Source of the DNA: Paenibacillus sp. FSL H8-0079
GTDB lineage: Bacteria; Bacillota; Bacilli; Paenibacillales; Paenibacillaceae
Direction of reading: 5' to 3'
Length of the DNA stretch: 64,000 nucleotides
Assembly: GCF_037991315.1 (NCBI RefSeq)
Contig: NZ_CP150300.1
Location: forward strand, 1,922,001-1,986,000
The notes below the pieces were generated by a model, which did not search any database, had not been told where the DNA came from, and saw nothing but the letters and a program-made list of their open reading frames with translations. This document shows positions 18,337 to 28,065 of this stretch, piece after piece (within the stretch, counting starts at the first letter, position 1; the number at the start of each line of letters is the position of its first letter). Made by a program: the position numbers and the translations under genes.

Positions 18337-18783
18337 CTATAATGTTTTTTCCAATTCGTAGCAACGGCTTATCATGATGTATCGAATCGCATGATATCCA
18401 TTTTTTTGATAAAACTGAAGTCCTTTGGTATTGCCTTCATCCACCATGACTTTCGATCTTTTACAACCCCGCGATGCCGCAAAGCTCTCTGCTTTGAGTA
18501 ACAAAGTTTGCCCGTAACGTTTGCGTTGTTCTTTCGGACTAACAGCCATCATATCGACATAGAGAAGTTCCCCATGCATGAGAAAATGGATGAATGCCAC
18601 AGCAGCTTTGTCTGGCTCCGGCGAGACAACAAAGGTCATGCCCCTGTTCATTCGCAGGGGTATTTCTTTGCGGATTTTATTAATTTCCTTTTCGCTCATA
18701 TGGGATAAAGGAACAAGTTGAGTGTCAATCAGCTTCATGATGGCGCCATCATCCAGCTTGGATGTGCGTTGCCGAATCACCAT
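18337..18783 (-). CDS. GNAT-family N-acetyltransferase
   Basis: A 148-residue acetyl-CoA dependent acyltransferase. The central fold is visible as the strand LLYVDMMAVSP followed by the pyrophosphate-binding turn QRKRYGQTLL, and the C-terminal GLQFYQKNGYH helix typical of the family. AAAGGAGG precedes the ATG. It converges on the Gly-Pro-rich gene with only six bases between stops and no visible terminator. The substrate is unknown. Confidence 0.87.
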   Translation of the reverse strand: MVIRQRTSKLDDGAIMKLIDTQLVPLSHMSEKEINKIRKEIPLRMNRGMTFVVSPEPDKAAVAFIHFLMHGELLYVDMMAVSPKEQRKRYGQTLLLKAESFAASRGCKRSKVMVDEGNTKGLQFYQKNGYHAIRYIMISRCYELEKTL

Positions 18784-18936
18784 GCGGAGCCTCCTTTCAG
18801 GACCAGTCGTGCTGCTCGTATATCCTATGCCCGAAGCAAGATAAAAGGTGACTGAATGAAGCGCTGGGATTAGGGCAACCTTAAAGGCTGAAGAGGGAGG
18901 ATGGAAGGTGCTCTGAATTTTTATGCAAAACAGGTA

Positions 18937-18966
18937 TTGACTTATCGGTTAGAGGAATCATATAAT
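18937..18966 (+). promoter_or_regulatory. Promoter of the ilv-leu operon
   Basis: TTGACT (18937-18942), 18-base spacer, TATAAT (18961-18966), placing the start near 18973 at the beginning of the T-box leader. Confidence 0.8.
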
Positions 18967-18972
18967 GTTCCT

Positions 18973-19337
18973 AACATTTAACGAGAATATTTCATCGGCT
19001 ATGAAGAGGACGAAGTTTTAAGGGCTCTTTTGCTCAGAGAGTGGCTGGAATTGCTGAAACCACCACCATTATCCCTTATATACGAGCTCACCTCGGAGCT
19101 GTTTTCCTGAAAAGCACTGGATGTCACTCCTTTCGCGTATTAGGGAAAATCGTATGTCTGCGTTACAGACAACAGGTATGGGAAACGACTATGTTCGTTT
19201 GAGCTATTCGTTTTGTTGTACCTGGTAAGGTCCGTTATTGCGAAATTTCGGACAAAGTTGGGTGGTACCACGGAAGCGATAACCTTTCGTCCCTCGCAAG
19301 CATGAACTTGTTTGCAGGGGATGGAAGGTTTTTTTTG
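18973..19337 (+). ncRNA. T-box leader, leucine specifier CTC
   Basis: The T-box sequence GGTGGTACCACGG is at 19261-19273. Stem I carries the AG-bulge/distal-loop pattern CAGAGAGTGG...GGAATTGCTGAAA. The specifier is read as CTC (19087-19089) in the context GAG-CTC-ACCTCGGAGC, which lines up with GAAA-TTC-ACTCCGAAGC in the Phe T-box of this window. The terminator spans 19281-19337 (AACCTTTCGTCCCT ... GGGGATGGAAGGTT, T8). Uncharged tRNA-Leu would allow read-through into ilvB. Confidence 0.93.
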
Positions 19338-19384
19338 TAACTTTAAATGTCAGAATGGTGTAAATTCCGAGAGGAGGATGACTA

Positions 19385-21136
19385 ATGGGAGCTCAAATTC
19401 CAGAAGTACGATCGACAGATGAATTACGTGAAAAATGGATGAAGCCGGAGGTCATTAGCGGTTCCGAGATTTTGCTGAGAAGCTTGTTGCTTGAAGGTGT
19501 GGATTGCGTATTTGGTTACCCGGGTGGCGCAGTGTTGTACATTTACGATGCAATGTATGGTTTCGAGGACTTCAAACACGTCTTAACCCGTCACGAACAA
19601 GGTGCAATTCATGCAGCTGACGGATATGCACGTGCAAGCGGCAAAGTCGGTGTTTGTATCGCTACCTCCGGGCCGGGAGCAACCAATCTGGTTACTGGAA
19701 TAGCCACGGCATATATGGATTCCGTGCCGCTGGTTGTCATTACGGGAAATGTCAATTCCAGCCTGATCGGCTCGGATGCTTTCCAGGAAGCGGATATTAC
19801 CGGGATTACAATGCCGATCACCAAACACAGCTATCTGGTAAAAGATGTTAAAGATTTGTCGAGTATCATTCATGAGGCATTCCATATTGCCAACACCGGC
19901 CGTAAAGGTCCTGTACTGATCGACATTCCGAAAGATGTCTCAGCCAACAAAACCTTGTTTGAACCGAGTACTGAACCTGTTACATTAAGAGGGTACAATC
20001 CACGGACAGTACCAAACAAACTGCAGGTTGACCGTTTGGCTCAGGCCATTCAGGAAGCAGAACGTCCAATGATTCTGGCCGGTGGCGGTGTGGTATACTC
20101 GGGAGGACATGAAGAACTGTTCGAATTTGTTGAGAAGACAGGCATTCCAATTACGACAACCCTTCTGGGTCTTGGTGCATTCCCAAGTGGGCATGAACTA
20201 TGGACAGGGATGCCGGGAATGCACGGAACATACACATCTAACCTGGCCATCCAACAGTCGGATCTGCTGATTAACATCGGGGCACGATTCGATGATCGGG
20301 TAACAGGTAAGCTGGAGGGATTCGCTCCACATGCCAAAATCGTTCATATCGATATTGATCCGGCTGAGATTGGTAAAAATATTGCAACCGATATTCCAAT
20401 CGTTGGTGATGTGAAGACGGTACTTGAAATAGCCAACAAAGAAGTTGGGCGTGCAGAGCGTGCAGATGCATGGAGAGACCAGATCAAGCAGTGGAAACAA
20501 GAGAAGCCATACAGCTATAAGGATTCAGACGAAGTGCTGAAACCGCAGTGGGTTGTTGAAATGTTGAATGATACAACCAAAGGTGAAGCGATTGTGACTA
20601 CGGATGTGGGACAACATCAGATGTGGGCAGCACAATATTACAAGTTTAATCAACCACGTTCATGGGTAACTTCGGGTGGTCTCGGAACGATGGGCTTTGG
20701 ATTCCCTTCTGCCATTGGTGCTCAGATGGCCAATCCGGACAGACTCGTTATCTCCATTAACGGTGATGGTGGAATGCAGATGTGTTCCCAAGAACTCGCA
20801 ATCTGTGCCATTAACAATATACCGGTAAAAATTGTGATCATTAACAATCAGGTACTCGGAATGGTTCGCCAATGGCAGGAACTCATCTATGAGAATCGTT
20901 ACAGCCACATTGATCTGGCAGGAAGTCCGGATTTTGTAAAACTGGCTGAAGCATATGGCGTGAAAGGATTGCGTGCAACGAATAAAGAAGAAGCGGCGCG
21001 TGCTTGGCAGGAAGCTCTGGATACACCAGGACCAGTCGTTGTCGAATTCGTAGTACGCAAGGATGAAAATGTGTATCCAATGGTTCCGCAGGGAGCAACA
21101 ATTGATCAAATGTTGATGGGGGATGCTGAGGAATGA
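19385..21136 (+). CDS. ilvB: Acetolactate synthase, large subunit
   Basis: A 583-residue ThDP enzyme that makes acetolactate from two pyruvates, or acetohydroxybutyrate, the first common step to valine, leucine and isoleucine. The catalytic glutamate is E71 in LTRHEQGAIHAADGYARA. The C-terminal ThDP/Mg site is GDGGMQMCSQELAI...NN. GAGGAGG precedes the ATG. The short N-terminal extension before VISGSEIL is normal for Bacilli. It overlaps ilvN by four bases, so the two subunits are probably made in step. Confidence 0.97.
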   Translation: MGAQIPEVRSTDELREKWMKPEVISGSEILLRSLLLEGVDCVFGYPGGAVLYIYDAMYGFEDFKHVLTRHEQGAIHAADGYARASGKVGVCIATSGPGATNLVTGIATAYMDSVPLVVITGNVNSSLIGSDAFQEADITGITMPITKHSYLVKDVKDLSSIIHEAFHIANTGRKGPVLIDIPKDVSANKTLFEPSTEPVTLRGYNPRTVPNKLQVDRLAQAIQEAERPMILAGGGVVYSGGHEELFEFVEKTGIPITTTLLGLGAFPSGHELWTGMPGMHGTYTSNLAIQQSDLLINIGARFDDRVTGKLEGFAPHAKIVHIDIDPAEIGKNIATDIPIVGDVKTVLEIANKEVGRAERADAWRDQIKQWKQEKPYSYKDSDEVLKPQWVVEMLNDTTKGEAIVTTDVGQHQMWAAQYYKFNQPRSWVTSGGLGTMGFGFPSAIGAQMANPDRLVISINGDGGMQMCSQELAICAINNIPVKIVIINNQVLGMVRQWQELIYENRYSHIDLAGSPDFVKLAEAYGVKGLRATNKEEAARAWQEALDTPGPVVVEFVVRKDENVYPMVPQGATIDQMLMGDAEE

Positions 21137-21615
21137 TTAGACATACGATTTCAATATTGGTAAACGATCAGCCAGGCGTCCTTCAGCGTGTATCAGGGTT
21201 GTTCGGTCGACGCGGATTTAACATTGAGAGTATTACAGTAGGTCAATCGGAAGAACCCGGACTCTCCCGGATGGTTATTGTCACCATTGGTGACGATAAA
21301 ACACTGGAGCAGATTGAGAAACAACTGTACAAAATCATCGATGTCATTAAAGTGGTTGATTTCAGCCTGAAACCGATGGTAGCTCGTGAACTTGCATTGA
21401 TTAAGGTAAAAGCTGAGCCTTCCGAACGTCCAGAAATTCTGGGTGTGGTGGAAACATTCCGCGCATCCGTTGTAGATGTTGGTCCAGGCAGCCTGATTGT
21501 CCAGGTAGTCGGAGATACGGATAAAATTGATGCGATGATTGAATTGCTCAAGCCATACGGCATTCGCGAATTATCTCGTACAGGCATAACTGCATTGGTA
21601 CGCGGCAACGTATAA
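21133..21615 (+). CDS. ilvN: Acetolactate synthase, regulatory subunit
   Basis: A 160-residue small subunit (also called IlvH). The N-terminal ACT domain reads HTISILVNDQPGVLQRVSGL, the segment that binds valine for feedback inhibition, and the C-terminal ACT-like domain follows (SERPEILGVVETFRASVVDV). The ATGA overlap with ilvB indicates translational coupling. Confidence 0.97.
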   Translation: MIRHTISILVNDQPGVLQRVSGLFGRRGFNIESITVGQSEEPGLSRMVIVTIGDDKTLEQIEKQLYKIIDVIKVVDFSLKPMVARELALIKVKAEPSERPEILGVVETFRASVVDVGPGSLIVQVVGDTDKIDAMIELLKPYGIRELSRTGITALVRGNV

Positions 21616-21747
21616 GGTTATAATGAATAAAAAGGGGCGACGGTTAGCTAACATATATAGTTGATCTTATGTGAGAGTGTCTGTCCCTTAACAGGTATAA
21701 GGTAACATTTTAGTGATGTAACGCTTGAAAATATAGCTACATTCCCG

Positions 21748-22876
<1,129 letters not shown>

Positions 22877-22936
22877 GCATTAACTTTTAAAACATGCACT
22901 TTAAGGTATTCAAGTAAAATTAGAGCTTTAACTGGG

Positions 22937-22969
22937 AATAGCGGCCGTGCTTATGCGTGAGCCGCTATT
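22937..22969 (+). other. Stem-loop between ilvC and leuA
   Basis: AATAGCGGC (22937-22945) and GCCGCTATT (22961-22969), nine perfect pairs, no T tract. It could form the 3' end of a processed ilvC mRNA while still allowing read-through to leuA. Confidence 0.75.
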
Positions 22970-23015
22970 GCTGGTTCAGAGAAACAATATAATACAAGTA
23001 CAGGAGGTGCGAAGC

Positions 23016-24557
23016 GTGCGTAAAATCTATGTATTTGACACAACGCTGCGTGATGGAGAGCAATCCCCGGGAGTCAATCTGAACACTCGTGAAAAGGTGG
23101 AAATTGCCCATCAGCTCGAGCGGCTTGGCATTGACCGGATGGAAGCTGGTTTCCCGGCGGCATCTCCAGGTGACCTGGCAGCTGTCAATGCAGTCGCAAA
23201 TGCGGTCAAAAATGTGACCGTAATTGGCTTGTCCCGTTCCAGAGAGCAAGATATTGATGCGGTTAAGGAAGCACTTAAAGGTGCACAGGATCCGTGCATT
23301 CACGTTTTCCTGGCAACTTCACCTATTCACCGCCAACATAAATTGCGTATGGACAAAACGCAAGTACTGGATACAGCTCGTTCTGCAATTCGTTATGCGA
23401 AGAAAACATTCTCGAAGATCGAATTCTCGCTTGAGGATGCAGGTCGTACCGAGTATGATTTCCTCGTGGAAATGGTGAATATGGCTGTTGAAGAGGGTGC
23501 GGCCGTGGTGAATATTCCGGACACAGTAGGCTACCTGAGCCCATATGAATACGGAAACATTTTCAAACATCTCAAGGAGAATGTGTACGGTATTGAAAAG
23601 GTACAGCTGAGTGCCCACTGTCATAATGACTTGGGTATGGCGACAGCCAACACACTTGCAGCCATTCTCAACGGAGCCGATCAGATCGAAGGTACGATCA
23701 ATGGCATTGGTGAACGTGCAGGGAACACGGCGATCGAAGAGATTGCTATGGCGCTGGAGACACGTCAGGAATTTTTCCAGGCAAAAACATCGCTGCAGTT
23801 GTCTGAGATTGCACGGACCAGTCGTCTGGTTAGCCGTTTGACAGGTATGGTTGTACCTGGAAACAAAGCCATTGTTGGAGCAAACGCCTTCGCACATGAA
23901 TCAGGCATTCACCAAGACGGTATGCTGAAGGAAAAAACCACGTACGAGATCATGACTCCAGAGTCCATCGGTTTGAAAGAAAGCAAGCTCGTACTGGGTA
24001 AACATTCCGGTCGTCATGCGTTCCGTGAGCGGTTGATTGATCTGGGATATGAGCTGGAAGAAGAAGCGTTGAATCGGGCTTTCGCCCAGTTCAAAGATCT
24101 GGCTGATAAGAAGAAAGAAGTGACTGACGAAGATCTGCTCGCAGTAATTGAAGAGAAATTGCAGGATGCACCTGAGGTGTATAAGCTGGAATCGATTTTC
24201 GTTACGTACGGAGATGAATCGGTACCAACGGCCAAAGTTCGCATTGCGACGCTTGACGGGGATACGGTTGAGAAGCAAGCAGAGGGTAATGGATCGGTAG
24301 ATGCAATCTACAATGCGATTGATCAGGTGAGTGGGGAAGAGGTAACGTTGTCTGACTATTCCATCAAATCGGTAACGCACGGTAAGGATGCATTGGGTGA
24401 AGTACATGTTGTGCTGACTCAAAATCAGGTTTCGGTACAAGGACGTGGCGTGAGCACGGATATACTGGGTGCAAGTGCACGTGCCTATGTGGACGGTCTG
24501 AACCAATTGATTGAGAAACGCAAAACATATACGAACCGTGTAAACGTGAACCTGTAA
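23016..24557 (+). CDS. leuA: 2-isopropylmalate synthase
   Basis: A 513-residue enzyme that condenses acetyl-CoA with 2-ketoisovalerate, the first step specific to leucine. The GTG at 23016 is the start: AGGAGG lies just upstream and homology begins at VRKIYVFDTTLRDGEQSPG, the catalytic DRE-TIM motif. The zinc ligands are in LSAHCHNDLGMA. The C-terminal part (from about residue 390) is the LeuA dimer/allosteric domain that binds leucine. It is the last gene of the T-box controlled operon; leuCD do not follow. Confidence 0.97.
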   Translation: MRKIYVFDTTLRDGEQSPGVNLNTREKVEIAHQLERLGIDRMEAGFPAASPGDLAAVNAVANAVKNVTVIGLSRSREQDIDAVKEALKGAQDPCIHVFLATSPIHRQHKLRMDKTQVLDTARSAIRYAKKTFSKIEFSLEDAGRTEYDFLVEMVNMAVEEGAAVVNIPDTVGYLSPYEYGNIFKHLKENVYGIEKVQLSAHCHNDLGMATANTLAAILNGADQIEGTINGIGERAGNTAIEEIAMALETRQEFFQAKTSLQLSEIARTSRLVSRLTGMVVPGNKAIVGANAFAHESGIHQDGMLKEKTTYEIMTPESIGLKESKLVLGKHSGRHAFRERLIDLGYELEEEALNRAFAQFKDLADKKKEVTDEDLLAVIEEKLQDAPEVYKLESIFVTYGDESVPTAKVRIATLDGDTVEKQAEGNGSVDAIYNAIDQVSGEEVTLSDYSIKSVTHGKDALGEVHVVLTQNQVSVQGRGVSTDILGASARAYVDGLNQLIEKRKTYTNRVNVNL

Positions 24558-24697
24558 GTTCTGGTGCAGCAAGCACGAATCCTTCATTGAACTGAATTTC
24601 AAGCTGGAACGCATGTAAACTGCCAGGATGATCTGTCTTAATCTTAACGGATATAGAAGATCGTTCGGCCTGCTTTGCTCTGTTCAGTGAGGTACGT

Positions 24698-24742
24698 AAA
24701 GAGTCTGACTCTCTTATGGAGGGTCAGACTCTTTTGCTTTTA
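24698..24742 (+). terminator. Terminator of the ilv-leu operon
   Basis: A 16-bp stem with one G-U (AAAGAGTCTGACTCTC, 24698-24713; GAGGGTCAGACTCTTT, 24719-24734), then TTGCTTTT. Confidence 0.9.
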
Positions 24743-24817
24743 TTTATATGATTATGGCAGTGGAACACAGTGCATGTTATACGGCTATCTATTGCTTCAG
24801 CTTACGCTATCAAGCTG

Positions 24818-25798
24818 TTACCACGCGTAAGCATTAGGTGCATGTCCACCTGGACCCGGGAAAATCTCATCCAGACGTTTGAGCACGGCTTCATCCAAAG
24901 TCACATCCAGACATTTGAGTGCAGTTTCAAACTGCTCCAGTGTACGCGGTCCGATAATCGGGGCAGTCACTGCCGGATTGGCTGCAACCCAGGCCAAGGC
25001 TACCGTATCCTGTGGTTCACCGAGATCACGACAGAGTGCTGCGAAGTCTTCAAGCTGAGTTTGCTGCTGCTCGATCCGTCCAGCGATACCTCCACTGCGT
25101 GTTCCTTCCAGTTTTTGAAGCGCATTACGTCCCAATAATCCACCATCCAGTGGACTCCATGGGATGACGCCGAGACCCAGTTCTTTGGCGGCGGGCAATA
25201 CTTCCAGTTCAGGTAAACGACAGTTGAGGCTATATTTATGTTGTTCGGAAACCAGGCCGAGGAAATGGCGATTCTTGGCTTCACTTTGAGCGATTGCAAT
25301 CTGCCATGCAGCAAAGTTACTAGACCCTACATAACCGATTTTTCCCTGATGAACGGCATTCTCGAACGAACCCCACAGCTCGTCCCACGATATGGCAGGG
25401 TCCACATGGTGCATCTGGTACAGTTCGATATGATCCGTCTGCAAGCGGCGGAGGGAACCCTCCAGATGACGTCTGATTTTATAGGCGGATAGTCCGGCTT
25501 CGTTGTTGGGTCCGTCTGTATCATCATGCATGGAGCCATAGACTTTGGTGGCCAGCACTACTTTTTCACGTCTGCCACCGCCCTGATTGAACCAGCGTCC
25601 GATAATTTCTTCGGTAAGTCCGGAATTCTCACCCCAACCGTAGATGTTAGCGGTATCAAAAAAGTTCACGCCTGCATCGAGTGCTGCGTCCATAATGCGG
25701 AAAGCTTCTTTCTCATCTGTAGCAGGCCCGAAATTCATGGTACCAAGACAGATTCGGCTGACCTTAAGGCCTGATTTACCCAAATACGAATATTGCAT
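24818..25798 (-). CDS. Aldo/keto reductase
   Basis: A 326-residue NADPH-dependent (beta/alpha)8 oxidoreductase of the AKR superfamily. The catalytic tetrad can be placed at D48, Y53 (DTANIYG), K85 (LATKVYG) and H130 (QMHHVD). It has the usual SNFAAW and EQHKYSL segments of the YghZ/Tas-like group. GGAGGG precedes the ATG. It lies on the opposite strand between leuA and leuB and has no evident link with leucine synthesis. The physiological substrate is unknown. Confidence 0.92.
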   Translation of the reverse strand: MQYSYLGKSGLKVSRICLGTMNFGPATDEKEAFRIMDAALDAGVNFFDTANIYGWGENSGLTEEIIGRWFNQGGGRREKVVLATKVYGSMHDDTDGPNNEAGLSAYKIRRHLEGSLRRLQTDHIELYQMHHVDPAISWDELWGSFENAVHQGKIGYVGSSNFAAWQIAIAQSEAKNRHFLGLVSEQHKYSLNCRLPELEVLPAAKELGLGVIPWSPLDGGLLGRNALQKLEGTRSGGIAGRIEQQQTQLEDFAALCRDLGEPQDTVALAWVAANPAVTAPIIGPRTLEQFETALKCLDVTLDEAVLKRLDEIFPGPGGHAPNAYAW

Positions 25799-26030
25799 GT
25801 TAACTATCCCTCCTGCGTACTGATTTGAATTCAGCTATATTTTACCCTACCGGGAGGGTCGGGAACAACTTGTGAAAGCTAATCTCTATTAGCTTATAGG
25901 TAAAATCTATTAAAGTCATAGATTGTATATCTTGGTCAAATGACCTTGGAATATGATACAAAAGAGAGAGTTAATATGAGACGTTACTTTAAGAATAATT
26001 AATGAATGAAATATAAGGAGTGGACAACCC

Positions 26031-27116
26031 ATGGCAGACGTGAAAAAAATTGCAGTTATTGCAGGTGACGGAATCGGTCCTGAAGTCGTAGCTGAGGCTG
26101 AGAAAGTTCTTAAACGTACAGAGGAAGTATTCGGTTATCGTTTTGAGACAGAGCATGCTTTGTTTGGTGGAATCGCGATTGATGAGAAGGGTACACCTCT
26201 TCCAGAAGAAACACTGACGGTATGTAAAAGTGCAGATGCGGTCCTGCTTGGAGCGGTTGGCGGTCCGAAATGGGATAACAACAGCAAGGAACTTCGTCCG
26301 GAAACAGGCTTGCTGGGTATTCGTAAAGCGCTCGGATTGTTCTCCAACTTGCGTCCGGCTGTCGTATTTGATTGCCTGAAGGATGCTTCAACTCTGAAGC
26401 CTGAAGTACTGGAAGGTACGGATCTGATGGTGGTACGTGAGTTGACTGGTGGGATCTACTTCGGTGAGAAGTTCAGACGTGAAAGTGCACAGGGCGAAGA
26501 GGCAGTAGATACTTGTGCATATAATGTAACGGAAGTGGAGCGGATCGTTCGTCAGGCATTCGAAATTGCGCAAGGACGTCGCAAAAAGCTGGCTTCGGTA
26601 GACAAAGCCAACGTATTGGAAACTTCCCGTCTCTGGCGCGAAGTCGTGAACCGGGTAGCACCGGATTATCCGGATGTTGAACTGGAGCATGTACTTGTGG
26701 ACAACTGCGCGATGCAATTGTTGCGTCGTCCAGCCAGCTTCGATGTTATCGTTACTGAAAATATGTTCGGAGATATCCTGAGTGATGAAGCAGCGATGCT
26801 GACGGGTTCCATCGGCATGCTAGCATCTGCATCACTGGGAGAGGGTAGCTTTGGACTCTATGAGCCGGTACACGGTTCTGCACCGGATATCTCAGGTCAA
26901 GGCCTTGCTAACCCGATTGCAACCATTCTCTCTTTGGCGCTGATGTTCCGCACAACCTTTGGTTATGCAGAAGGCGCGGATGCTATCGAAGCAGCTGTAT
27001 CTGATGTACTGAACGCGGGACACCGCACGAGTGATATTGCTGTAGACAAGAGCACAGCGATCAGTACAACTGAAATGGGCGATTTGATCGTCGCGGCTAT
27101 TCAGAAACAGGCGTAA
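26031..27116 (+). CDS. leuB: 3-isopropylmalate dehydrogenase
   Basis: A 361-residue NAD-dependent enzyme that oxidatively decarboxylates 3-isopropylmalate in leucine synthesis. Visible are [13 protein letters not shown] at the N-terminus, the substrate loop [21 protein letters not shown] and the metal/substrate region [26 protein letters not shown] precedes the ATG. It is transcribed apart from leuA with its own unidentified promoter in 25799-26030. Confidence 0.97.
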   Translation: MADVKKIAVIAGDGIGPEVVAEAEKVLKRTEEVFGYRFETEHALFGGIAIDEKGTPLPEETLTVCKSADAVLLGAVGGPKWDNNSKELRPETGLLGIRKALGLFSNLRPAVVFDCLKDASTLKPEVLEGTDLMVVRELTGGIYFGEKFRRESAQGEEAVDTCAYNVTEVERIVRQAFEIAQGRRKKLASVDKANVLETSRLWREVVNRVAPDYPDVELEHVLVDNCAMQLLRRPASFDVIVTENMFGDILSDEAAMLTGSIGMLASASLGEGSFGLYEPVHGSAPDISGQGLANPIATILSLALMFRTTFGYAEGADAIEAAVSDVLNAGHRTSDIAVDKSTAISTTEMGDLIVAAIQKQA

Positions 27117-27136
27117 TTATATTTCCAACAACATGG

Positions 27137-27175
27137 CAGCCCTTTGTTTCCAATTATGGAATGTACAGAGGGCTG
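27137..27175 (+). terminator. Stem-loop after leuB
   Basis: CAGCCCT (27137-27143) and AGGGCTG (27169-27175) with inner TTTCCA/TGGAA pairing. No strong T tract, so terminator strength is uncertain. Confidence 0.5.
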
Positions 27176-27208
27176 TTCCTTTATAATTTTGGCACGAAAA
27201 ATCCTTAT

Positions 27209-27223
27209 TTATAATGATTATAA
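27209..27223 (+). promoter_or_regulatory. PerR box, exact consensus
   Basis: TTATAATGATTATAA is a 15-base perfect match to the PerR consensus TTATAATNATTATAA. It is 20 bases upstream of the -35 of the peroxiredoxin gene. PerR is the metal-dependent peroxide sensor of Bacilli. Confidence 0.8.
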
Positions 27224-27242
27224 AAAAATAATGTTTATAATC

Positions 27243-27271
27243 TTGACTTTGGGAAGTCCGGATGATAACAT
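27243..27271 (+). promoter_or_regulatory. Promoter of the peroxiredoxin gene
   Basis: TTGACT (27243-27248), 17-base spacer, TAACAT (27266-27271). The leader to the start codon is about 115 bases. Confidence 0.65.
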
Positions 27272-27392
27272 TTTACTTGTACTTGTTATCGAGGTTCAAA
27301 CATTTTAATTACAGGAAAAGCGTACGCGTTTTTCTTGATGATGAGCAATCCGCAAGGATGCTTACATAATCCCAAAGGAGGAATTTTTAGTT

Positions 27393-27932
27393 ATGGCAGA
27401 ACGTTTGGTAGGTAGACCAGCACCGGATTTCGCAATGGAAACAGTATCGGGAGACGGACAAGACTTTGGTTCCGTTAAACTGTCCGATTATCGTGGCAAA
27501 TGGCTCGTATTCTTCTTTTATCCTTTGGACTTCACATTTGTGTGCCCAACTGAAATTACAGCTTTGAGCGTTGCTTCCGAGCAATTCAAAGCTTTGGATA
27601 CTGAAATCCTTGGCGTGAGCGTAGACTCCGTGCACAGCCACAAAGCATGGATCAATACACCTGTAGACAGCAATGGTCTCGGTCAATTGAACTTCCCATT
27701 GGCTTCCGACATCACGAAGCAAGTGGCTAAAGATTACGGCGTTCTGATCGAAGAAGAAGGCGTAGCATTGCGCGGTCTGTTCATCATCGATCCAGAAGGC
27801 GAACTGAAATATCAAGTGGTTAACCACAACGATGTAGGCCGTAGTGTTGAAGAAACACTTCGCGTACTGCAAGCACTGCAATCCGGCGGATTGTGTGCAA
27901 TGAACTGGAAACCAGGCGACACTAACCTGTAA
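27393..27932 (+). CDS. 2-Cys peroxiredoxin (AhpC/YkuU type)
   Basis: A 179-residue thiol peroxidase that reduces hydrogen peroxide and organic hydroperoxides. The peroxidatic cysteine is C51 in DFTFVCPTE and the resolving cysteine C168 in GGLCAMNWKPG, so it is a typical 2-Cys enzyme. The sequence is closer to YkuU than to AhpC, and there is no ahpF next to it, so thioredoxin is the likely reductant. AGGAGG precedes the ATG. An exact PerR box upstream predicts peroxide induction. Its terminator region is interrupted by the IS. Confidence 0.93.
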   Translation: MAERLVGRPAPDFAMETVSGDGQDFGSVKLSDYRGKWLVFFFYPLDFTFVCPTEITALSVASEQFKALDTEILGVSVDSVHSHKAWINTPVDSNGLGQLNFPLASDITKQVAKDYGVLIEEEGVALRGLFIIDPEGELKYQVVNHNDVGRSVEETLRVLQALQSGGLCAMNWKPGDTNL

Positions 27933-27942
27933 GCCAGGTTAA

Positions 27943-27963
27943 CTTGAACGGTTTTTGTTCAAG
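27943..27963 (+). terminator. Peroxiredoxin hairpin cut off from its T tract by the IS
   Basis: CTTGAAC (27943-27949) and GTTCAAG (27957-27963); the last base belongs to the IS end. The missing T run (TTTTT) is found immediately beyond the other IS end at 29728. Confidence 0.6.
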
Positions 27964-28024
27964 GGGCTGTCTCAAAAGCCCTTGAAAAAAGTATAGGCAA
28001 AAAGAAATACCACGCATACGTTCA

Positions 28025-28065
28025 AAAAAGGACAAAGCAGAGGTTTATTCTGCTTTGTCCTTTTT
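28025..28065 (-). terminator. Terminator overlapping the transposase stop
   Basis: AAAAAGGACAAAGCAG (28025-28040) and CTGCTTTGTCCTTTTT (28050-28065), 16 perfect pairs. One arm codes for the last residues of the transposase (KKDKAE). Symmetrical A/T flanks allow termination in both directions. Confidence 0.85.

Noticed and set aside
18915..18930. CodY-like AATTTT...AAAA sequence upstream of the ilvB promoter
   Set aside because: Too many departures from the 15-base CodY consensus to be called in AT-rich DNA.
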